A stretch of 12,444 nucleotides of DNA from positions 1 through 12,444 of the forward strand of contig DATBGS010000121.1 of assembly GCA_036557885.1 (NCBI GenBank), in the 5' to 3' direction. The stretch's first letter is position 1; each line of letters opens with the position of its first letter. The position numbers were made by a program, and so were the translations under genes. Source of the stretch: DATBGS01 sp036557885 (lineage in GTDB: Bacteria > Chloroflexota > Ktedonobacteria > Ktedonobacterales > DATBGS01). The notes beneath the pieces are model-generated. The model saw only the letters and a list, made by a program, of their open reading frames with translations, was not told the origin of the DNA and did not search any database. Shown here one piece after another: positions 1 to 4,245 of this stretch.

Positions 1-1
1 G

Positions 2-688
2 ACGCCAGTGGGCTTTGCCGCCGACTTTTATCTACCGTTTGTCGCGGAAGGCTGGCTGGTCAGTGGCAACCTGGAGGCAGCGCTCAAGCTGGCCGAGCGC
101 ATCAGAGCTTGGTGTGACCGCCAGTATTACGGCGTCAGCGCCGCGCGCATCCTGGGGGTGATTGCCGCCGCGCAAGGGCGCTGGACCGACGCGCAAAGCC
201 ATCTGGCCGCCGCGCTGGAACTCTGCCGCCGCGCAGGAAGCCGCCCAGAGCAGGCGTGCATCTTGCTGGCGCAGGGCCAGGCCGCCCTTGCCCAGGCGCA
301 CGCCATGCCCGCCCGCGCCTCGGTGCTGGTGGACGACGTGGAGCGCGTCACAGAGGAGGCAGAGCAGCTTTTCACCGCGCTGGAGCGCCAGACGCAAGCA
401 GCGCGGGCAGCCGCCCTGCGTGCCGAGGCGATGGCGCTGCCCCAGCAGGCCGCGACCAGCGCGGGCAGCAAACAGCCGATTGACCCGGCGGTGCTCAAAG
501 GACTGACGCCGCGCGAACTGGAAGTCTTGCAGCAGGTGGCCGAAGGAAAAACCGATAAAGAGATTGCCGAAGTGTTGGTGATCAGCCCACGCACGGCTAA
601 CCGGCATATCGCCAACATCTTCTTAAAGCTCGATGTCACCACGCGGGCGGCAGCGGCAGCCTACGCTATCCGCAATCGCCTGGTATAA
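2..688 (+). CDS. LuxR-family (LAL/MalT-like) transcriptional regulator, C-terminal part
   Basis: The reading frame is open to the left edge, so the gene is 5'-truncated; the GTG at 8 is probably internal. The last ~62 residues are a LuxR/FixJ-type DNA-binding domain: LTPRELEVLQQVAEGKTDKE, then the recognition-helix region ISPRTANRHIANIFLKLDV and the terminal helix. The part before it is Ala/Leu/Arg-rich helical repeat sequence (GRWTDAQSHLAAALELCRRA is TPR-like). In this family such repeats lie between an N-terminal AAA+/NB-ARC ATPase or kinase domain and the HTH. The truncated part is therefore probably a large signal-responsive ATPase regulator, though the ATPase itself is not visible. The HTH is certain; the LAL class is inferred from the TPR-like region. 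Confidence 0.88.
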   Translation, partial: TPVGFAADFYLPFVAEGWLVSGNLEAALKLAERIRAWCDRQYYGVSAARILGVIAAAQGRWTDAQSHLAAALELCRRAGSRPEQACILLAQGQAALAQAHAMPARASVLVDDVERVTEEAEQLFTALERQTQAARAAALRAEAMALPQQAATSAGSKQPIDPAVLKGLTPRELEVLQQVAEGKTDKEIAEVLVISPRTANRHIANIFLKLDVTTRAAAAAYAIRNRLV

Positions 689-689
689 T
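681..689 (+). promoter_or_regulatory. Extended -10 promoter overlapping the regulator's stop codon
   Basis: TGGTATAAT at 681-689 is a perfect extended -10 (TGn plus TATAAT), lying across the TAA stop at 686-688. No good -35 hexamer is present 16-18 bases upstream, which extended -10 promoters can tolerate. Transcription would start near 696 and serve the gene starting at 757. Confidence 0.45.
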
Positions 690-699
690 AGAGATGCCT

Positions 700-732
700 T
701 GTTGCTCTGGCAACAGCCAGCGATGACGCTGG
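700..732 (+). repeat. Two small tandem hairpins in the leader of the 757 gene
   Basis: TGTTGC-TCTG-GCAACA (700-715) and CCAGCG-ATGA-CGCTGG (717-732) are two perfect 6-bp stems with 4-base loops, one base apart. No T-tract follows, so a terminator for the upstream regulator is possible but weak. If the promoter at 681-689 is real, both would lie in the leader of the next mRNA. Confidence 0.4.
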
Positions 733-756
733 CGTTCTCCGAAGAAAGAGAAAGCA

Positions 757-1266
757 GTGCCTAACAAAAGCGAGAACACCCTCAAGCCAAATGAGGCTCC
801 GGCCACGCCGGAGAACGCCACCGCGCCCACGCCTGCCGCGCCGCCCGACGGCTCCGAAAACGGCACAGCAGCACCAGCACCCCTGGCTGGGCTGCGCGGC
901 GGCGACTACATCAAAGCGCTGGCAGGCCACCCGACCTCCACACTTCAGGTGCCGCTCCTGCCGGGCGAGCGGCGCGGCGATTGGGGCCGCGCCAAAGGGC
1001 AAAAAGTCCCCGTCACCAGCCGCCAACTGAGCGGCACAAATACGCATTGGCTTGAACGCGACCAGGCACTGTGCGGGCTGATCGTCGTCTTGGAGCGCCC
1101 CAGCGCCACTCGCTATGAGCAGATTGCCCTGAGCAACAGCTTCACCCGCGAGGCGATTGAGCATCTTTCCGACTACCTCAACCAGACCCGCCTGCGTGCC
1201 CAGGCCCAGACGGGCAAAAAGTGGACCGCCGCCCAGGTCTATCTCGTCCCTGCCGAGGACGCCTGA
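757..1266 (+). CDS. Hypothetical protein with disordered Pro/Ala-rich N-terminus
   Basis: The product has 169 residues with a GTG start, preceded by a purine-rich GAAAGAG ribosome binding site (745-750 region). I do not recognise the family. Residues 1-45 are Pro/Ala/Asn/Thr-rich and probably disordered. Residues 46-169 look folded: a GLRGGDYIKALAG segment, a basic GERRGDWGRAKGQK stretch, a hydrophobic strand CGLIVVLERP (106-115), an amphipathic helix (about 129-149), and a closing strand AAQVYLVPAED. There is no signal peptide or membrane segment, so it is probably cytoplasmic. It has its own possible promoter inside the end of the upstream regulator gene. The coding call rests on start context, composition and a single long frame; no function is assigned. 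Confidence 0.7.
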   Translation: MPNKSENTLKPNEAPATPENATAPTPAAPPDGSENGTAAPAPLAGLRGGDYIKALAGHPTSTLQVPLLPGERRGDWGRAKGQKVPVTSRQLSGTNTHWLERDQALCGLIVVLERPSATRYEQIALSNSFTREAIEHLSDYLNQTRLRAQAQTGKKWTAAQVYLVPAEDA

Positions 1267-1295
1267 GCAGCGGCAGCCCGCTTCTCCTACACCGC

Positions 1296-1324
1296 TTGAC
1301 AGCGCGGGCAAATCAGCGTATACT
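1296..1324 (+). promoter_or_regulatory. Near-consensus sigma70 promoter, rightward
   Basis: TTGACA (1296-1301), a 17-base spacer, then TATACT (1319-1324) makes 11 of 12 consensus bases. The predicted start is about 1331, the foot of a strong hairpin: the stem strands are 1332-1346 and 1352-1365 around loop GCTCT, with TT and C bulges. No convincing gene begins nearby, so this drives either a non-coding RNA or a long (~480 nt) leader for the gene at 1812. Confidence 0.75.
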
Positions 1325-1331
1325 TGCGACA

Positions 1332-1365
1332 ACAGCCAGTTGGGGCGCTCTGCCCCCTGGCCTGT
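1332..1365 (+). other. Stable hairpin at the predicted 5' end of the rightward transcript
   Basis: The pairs are ACA(1332-1334)/TGT(1363-1365), GCCAG(1335-1339)/CTGGC(1357-1361) and GGGGC(1342-1346)/GCCCC(1352-1356). There is a TT bulge at 1340-1341 and a C bulge at 1362. Thirteen base pairs start exactly where the 1296-1324 promoter should initiate, as expected for a structured leader or small RNA. Confidence 0.5.
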
Positions 1366-1370
1366 CCATT

Positions 1371-1478
1371 GGCAAAAGAAAATGGTGTGGCGACGCTTTG
1401 ATGAAAAGCGCCGCCACTGTCAGAAGTTCGAGAGCCTGACGGCTCTGAAAAGGTGAAGGTTTTGGTAGTTGCCTTCTC
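1371..1478 (-). ncRNA. Candidate small RNA (about 105 nt), leftward, unclassified
   Basis: The start is placed from the leftward promoter at 1513-1484. Read on the minus strand, the RNA opens with a hairpin (GAAGG 1459-1455 region pairing with 1472-1476), then AGAGCC-GTCA-GGCTCT (1446-1431, extended by a GAA/TTC clamp around a one-base bulge). The 3' hairpin pairs 1417-1412 with 1392-1387 and 1410-1405 with 1399-1394, and is followed by ACCATTTTCTTTTG, a terminator-like tail. The one imperfect pair in that 3' stem (1393/1411) is A.C on the plus strand but G.U on the minus strand, which favours the minus strand as the functional RNA. It matches no class I know. The T-run begins four bases after the stem, so termination may be imperfect. 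Confidence 0.4.
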
Positions 1479-1483
1479 CAGAC

Positions 1484-1513
1484 ATTATAAGCAGCATCGG
1501 CTGCAACCGTCAA
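1484..1513 (-). promoter_or_regulatory. Near-consensus promoter, leftward, with palindromic spacer
   Basis: On the minus strand TTGACG (1513-1508), an 18-base spacer and TATAAT (1489-1484) give 11 of 12 consensus bases. The predicted start is about 1477-1478. It faces the promoter at 1296-1324, so the two transcripts would overlap by roughly 110-150 bases. The DnaA-box cluster begins 13 bases upstream of its -35. Confidence 0.6.
1491..1504. promoter_or_regulatory. Palindrome between -35 and -10: possible operator
   Basis: GCAGC-ATCG-GCTGC is a perfect 5-bp dyad placed inside the 18-base spacer of the leftward promoter. Spacer dyads are typical of MerR-type sites and of some repressor operators. 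It could instead be chance. Confidence 0.3.
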
Positions 1514-1525
1514 TCCGAGAAGGAG

Positions 1526-1632
1526 TTATCCACAAAACGTTCGCCGCAACAAAGGGGGGATGCTACGAAGTTATCCACAATTTGTGCCAGAGCAGAAAGT
1601 TATCCACAATTTGCGCCAAAAAGTTATCCACA
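1526..1632 (+). promoter_or_regulatory. Cluster of four perfect DnaA boxes in direct orientation
   Basis: TTATCCACA, the consensus high-affinity DnaA box, occurs without mismatch at 1526-1534, 1571-1579, 1600-1608 and 1624-1632, all on the plus strand and all as GTTATCCACAA. The start-to-start distances are 45, 29 and 24 bases. Boxes 2 and 3 share a longer unit (1568-1589 and 1597-1618) that differs at one base; box 4 shares AAAGTTATCCACAATTT. I noticed no exact copy elsewhere in the window. Possible roles are a replication origin, a DnaA-titration or regulatory site, or control of the leftward promoter or the gene at 1812. No dnaA, dnaN or recognisable rep gene is in view. Confidence 0.8.
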
Positions 1633-1656
1633 ATTTTGTCAAGGGGGGTGCCTTAC

Positions 1657-1757
1657 GCAGACCTGCGTTGGCATAAAGCCAACGCAGGTTCAGGCTGCGG
1701 AGCCTTAAAGGCTCCGCAGGTCCAGGCTGCGGAGCCTTTAAGGCTCCGCAGGTCTGC
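1657..1757. repeat. 101-base element of three tandem hairpins with terminal inverted repeats
   Basis: Hairpin A is a 12-bp perfect stem, 1661-1672/1678-1689, loop ATAAA. Hairpin B is an 11-bp stem, 1695-1705/1709-1719, loop TAA. Hairpin C is an 11-bp stem, 1727-1737/1741-1751, loop TTA; B and C are near-identical copies. The whole element is bounded by the inverted pair GCAGACCTGCG (1657-1667) and CGCAGGTCTGC (1747-1757). This layout resembles REP/BIME- or MITE-type intergenic repeats. It lies between the DnaA boxes and the start of the 1812 gene. Confidence 0.8.
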
Positions 1758-1811
1758 ACCGATTTCGTAATTCACAAAGCAACAGCAGTTCAGATGAGTG
1801 GAGGCATAATG

Positions 1812-2669
1812 ATGGAAACATCTCAAATACCTATCATCCCATCTAGGCAAGCGATGGTTCGTATTGCCGGGTATGAGGTCTTGTCAATCTGCACAGCAGA
1901 TGGCAGCGTTGCCGCTGGAGTTCGCATGATCTGTGGTCTGCTGGGCATACATTACCTGAGACAGTTGCGCAAACTGCAAACTGATCCAGATTTCCGCGAT
2001 TGCCTGATCCTTGCAAAGGTAGAAATTGCAGGGCAGCAGCGCGTGGTCTGGTTCATCATCGCGGAGTCTATCCCCCTGTGGCTCAAAGGCATTCATCCAA
2101 GCAAGGTGGCGCCAGAAGCCCGCGAGACGCTAGAAGAGTTTCGGAGCGTGGCAGTGCAGACGTTGCGCGCCTTCTTCTTCCCCGAAACCAGAGAGCCACC
2201 CAAGCAATCTGCACCCCCCAAACCAGAGCCTCCCCAGCCACCGCTGCCACCGCCAGACGCGCCGCCTGTGTCTATGTTCGATATGCTCCGAACGGTGATT
2301 AACAGCATGGAGCAGGAACACCACGAAATACAGGCGTGGAAGGCGCGGCTGACCACTGTGGAACAAGAACAGCGGGTGCTGGCGGACCAGCACACCAAGG
2401 CGCAGCGGCAATTGCAGGCGTTGCAAACCGAGGTCTTGGCGCTGCAAACCGCCAGGAAGGACAGCCCACCCGCCGCAGATGCCGCGCTCAGCGGGGAGCA
2501 CGAAGAGGTGCTCTATGTCCTGTTGTATTGCGCCGAGTTGATCACCGGCCAGCCGGAGGAAGACCTGGGGCGGGAACTGCTGGCGAAGGCAGGCGTGCAG
2601 GAGATGGGGCAGATACGAGAAGCAGACTGGTTCGACATGGTGGTGTGGCTGGTGAAGCGGCTGGGGTAG
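1812..2669 (+). CDS. Phage antirepressor N-terminal domain (P22_AR_N-like) protein with coiled coil
   Basis: The start is set at the ATG at 1812 (or the adjacent 1809) because GTGGAGG at 1798-1804 is well spaced for it; the in-frame ATG at 1794 lacks a good site. This gives 285 residues. Residues ~17-122 match the pattern I know from the P22 Ant N-terminal domain: an MICGLLGIHYLRQLRKLQTD helix pair, a basic strand turn GQQRVVWFIIAESIPLWLKG, then IHPSKVAPEARETLEEFR and a terminal helix. A Pro-rich linker (129-153), a Gln/Glu-rich coiled coil (about 160-214) and a helical C-terminal domain (about 229-285, LYVLLYCAELITG ... DWFDMVVWLVKRLG) follow. No phage genes surround it, so it looks domesticated. 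The coiled coil suggests it forms oligomers. It is probably a regulator, but its target is unknown. Confidence 0.75.
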   Translation: METSQIPIIPSRQAMVRIAGYEVLSICTADGSVAAGVRMICGLLGIHYLRQLRKLQTDPDFRDCLILAKVEIAGQQRVVWFIIAESIPLWLKGIHPSKVAPEARETLEEFRSVAVQTLRAFFFPETREPPKQSAPPKPEPPQPPLPPPDAPPVSMFDMLRTVINSMEQEHHEIQAWKARLTTVEQEQRVLADQHTKAQRQLQALQTEVLALQTARKDSPPAADAALSGEHEEVLYVLLYCAELITGQPEEDLGRELLAKAGVQEMGQIREADWFDMVVWLVKRLG

Positions 2670-2710
2670 GGCGCTTGAGCGAGCTTCTCACGGCACGCCG
2701 GGGGCACCAG

Positions 2711-2801
2711 CTACTGTGCCCCTGCTTTGAGGGGGAAGCCGGGGATACAAGGGGCACTTCCCCTGTACCCCGGCTTCCCCCTCAAAGCAGGGGCACAGTA
2801 G
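2711..2801. repeat. 91-base near-perfect hairpin between convergent genes
   Basis: Arms 2711-2744 and 2768-2801 are 34 bases each and perfectly complementary. Pairing resumes inside (2746-2749 with 2764-2767, 2751-2754 with 2760-2763) with single A bulges at 2745 and 2750 and a CACTT loop, giving about 42 bp in total. It lies between the 3' ends of the antirepressor-like gene and the minus-strand gene ending at 2859, so it may terminate both. It is much longer than a normal terminator and lacks a T-tract, so a palindromic mobile repeat is equally plausible. Thirteen bases of one arm (CAAAGCAGGGGCA) recur at 11846-11858. Confidence 0.85.
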
Positions 2802-2858
2802 CCGGGCAACGCACCACCAGAGATGGCGACAGCACAAAACGGTGAGGAATCGTGGCCG

Positions 2859-3956
2859 CTACAAGCTCTGGCCTGGGCCGATGTCCACACTGATGATCGG
2901 GCAGTTCACAATGAACCCGGCAGCGCCAAAGGCTTTGCCGTCTGGGCCTGTCACCAGTCCGCCCTTTTGTATCAATGTTTTCACGTCGTCAAAGTCTATC
3001 TGGCGTGTGTTCTTGCCAGCCTTGATCGCTGCATCTGTCCAGGCGGCAAAATGCACATCCCAGAGCGGGCTGTAATCTGGCACATCCTGGGGCGCCTTAT
3101 GCAGCAGGTTAAGCGGGTCCATGCCGTCCAGCAAGGCCGAGTTTAGCCCCTGGCGGTTGGGGTTGGCGGCCCCGGTGGGACCGTTCACAAACGCGATCAA
3201 CTCCTCGCGCGCCGAAACACTCGCATCCTCATTGTCCTCACCTGGAGCCATTCCCAGCGCGGGCGCGTAGGTCACATCCTCGATGGCTGAAGCCACCGGG
3301 CTAGAGGAGTCGAACGAGACGTAGTGGACCTGCTTGTCCTCGTAGAAGCCCATCGTCTCACGGTAGGTGACTTTCATATCATCGAGGTCCAACGAGACAA
3401 TCTTATCCGCCTGGCCGGTGGTGTTGGCGACCTGCGGAGCATTCAACACAATGCCGCTGGGCAACTGAATGAGTGGGCTGTAGCCGTCCTGACCCACCGC
3501 TGGCGGAGAGGCCCGGTTGGGCGGGAAGCCCGTCGCGCTTGCCTCAATCACTCGCGCGGGGCTGAAATCCACAGACGCCGGGAAGTCTAGCACTCCATTG
3601 GCATCGGCCTGCACCACCTGCACCGCCGGGGTGCCCTTGGCTTTGGCAAGCTTCTGGACAAAGTTCACGCCGCGTGCCATTGCATCCGCCTGGTCAGATG
3701 ATTCAGTAATGACATAATAGACCGTCTGGCCGTTGCTCGTGCCCTGATGCAGCGGGAATGTCACCAGATTGGGCACCTCGTTCTCTGTGGCGCTGGTCAT
3801 AAAGAGATGGTGGGTGGTCTTGCCGGCTGTTGCGGTTGCCGACGACTTCGCGCTTGATGTGCTGCCCGCCACACGACTGATGACGGCAACGATAACGACG
3901 ATAATGATGGGGAGAATGATCAGAGTCGCCATGATTCTGTTTTTACGGCTGGGCAT
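2859..3956 (-). CDS. Membrane-anchored exported protein of unknown function
   Basis: The product has 365 residues. The start at 3956 is chosen because AAAGGAGAGGAAGACC lies directly before the ATG; the frame continues 32 codons upstream without a better site. Residues 1-8 are basic (PSRKNR), residues 9-29 form one hydrophobic helix (ATLIILPIIIVVIVAVIS), and a Ser/Thr/Ala-rich linker (31-47) follows: a signal anchor with the body outside. The body carries motif-like stretches such as YSPLIQLPSGIVLNAPQVAN, FYEDKQVHYVSFDSS, RQGLNSALLDGMDPLNLLH and DYSPLWDVHFAAWTDAA. These look like a conserved uncharacterised exported family, which I cannot name with confidence. There is one cysteine in the body (C352). 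It is divergent from the cNMP/FHA protein gene; a shared regulatory region is possible. Confidence 0.82.
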   Translation of the reverse strand: MPSRKNRIMATLIILPIIIVVIVAVISRVAGSTSSAKSSATATAGKTTHHLFMTSATENEVPNLVTFPLHQGTSNGQTVYYVITESSDQADAMARGVNFVQKLAKAKGTPAVQVVQADANGVLDFPASVDFSPARVIEASATGFPPNRASPPAVGQDGYSPLIQLPSGIVLNAPQVANTTGQADKIVSLDLDDMKVTYRETMGFYEDKQVHYVSFDSSSPVASAIEDVTYAPALGMAPGEDNEDASVSAREELIAFVNGPTGAANPNRQGLNSALLDGMDPLNLLHKAPQDVPDYSPLWDVHFAAWTDAAIKAGKNTRQIDFDDVKTLIQKGGLVTGPDGKAFGAAGFIVNCPIISVDIGPGQSL

Positions 3957-4100
3957 GGTCTTCCTCTCCTTTTGGTGCGCGCAATGCGCCCCGTAATCGC
4001 AGGCCCGGTACGCTCCGTTGGCTCTGCATCTTACTACCGCACATTTAACCACGCAAGCTCTTACCAGCCTATCAGCTAGCTCACCTGCAAAGTATGTGCT

Positions 4101-4148
4101 GCTTCACAAAAAGAAAAACGTGACGGATTCACTAAATAACTGTGAAGC
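4101..4148. promoter_or_regulatory. Inverted repeat in the divergent intergenic region
   Basis: GCTTCACA (4101-4108) and TGTGAAGC (4141-4148) are perfect 8-base inverted arms 32 bases apart. Between them is a shorter dyad, GTGA-N5-TCAC (4120-4132). All lie just upstream of the promoter at 4179-4184. Half-site TGTGA is CRP-like, but the spacing is not that of a CRP site. The rest of this 289-base gap (3957-4245) holds a T9 run at 4157-4165 and no other gene that I can support. Confidence 0.3.
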
Positions 4149-4178
4149 GGGGAGTCTTTTTTTTTGCTCGTATTCCGC

Positions 4179-4184
4179 TATAAT
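4179..4184 (+). promoter_or_regulatory. -10 box (TATAAT) for the cNMP/FHA gene
   Basis: A perfect TATAAT lies 62 bases before the chosen ATG at 4246. The -35 region is only T-rich (end of T9), not a clear hexamer. The predicted start is near 4191. The position supports the 4246 start over upstream in-frame ATGs at 4018 and 4183. Confidence 0.5.
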
Positions 4185-4245
4185 GGCCTTAGAGGATATA
4201 CCTATCTCCGTCTCGCCTATCTACCCCGAAGGAAGGAAGTACACT

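Noticed and set aside
1405..1425. CCGCCACTGTC resembles the conserved GCCACUG box of cobalamin riboswitches
   Set aside because: The other conserved B12 elements (the GGGAA and GGAUACC-type boxes) are absent, and no B12-related gene follows.
1313..1513. Minus-strand 66-codon frame over the small RNA candidate
   Set aside because: No ribosome binding site; its start lies inside the promoter -35, so it could not be translated from that promoter.
1526..1632. Repeated unit could be read as a short CRISPR array
   Set aside because: Repeats are only ~10-22 bases, spacing is irregular (45, 29, 24), and no cas gene is present; the unit is the DnaA-box consensus.
1453..1770. Open frame of 105 codons across the DnaA boxes and hairpins
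   Set aside because: It merely translates the repeats, has no good ribosome binding site and no protein-like composition.
1794..1811. Upstream ATG at 1794 as start of the antirepressor-like gene
   Set aside because: No Shine-Dalgarno before it, while GTGGAGG at 1798-1804 fits the ATGs at 1809/1812.
4141..4166. GCTTCACA/TGTGAAGC followed by T9 as an intrinsic terminator
   Set aside because: No rightward gene lies upstream to terminate; the loop is 32 bases and seven bases separate the stem from the T-run.
4018..4245. N-terminal extension of the cNMP/FHA protein to an ATG at 4018
   Set aside because: The extension runs over the TATAAT promoter and a T9 run, and GAAGGAAGGAAG marks the ATG at 4246.
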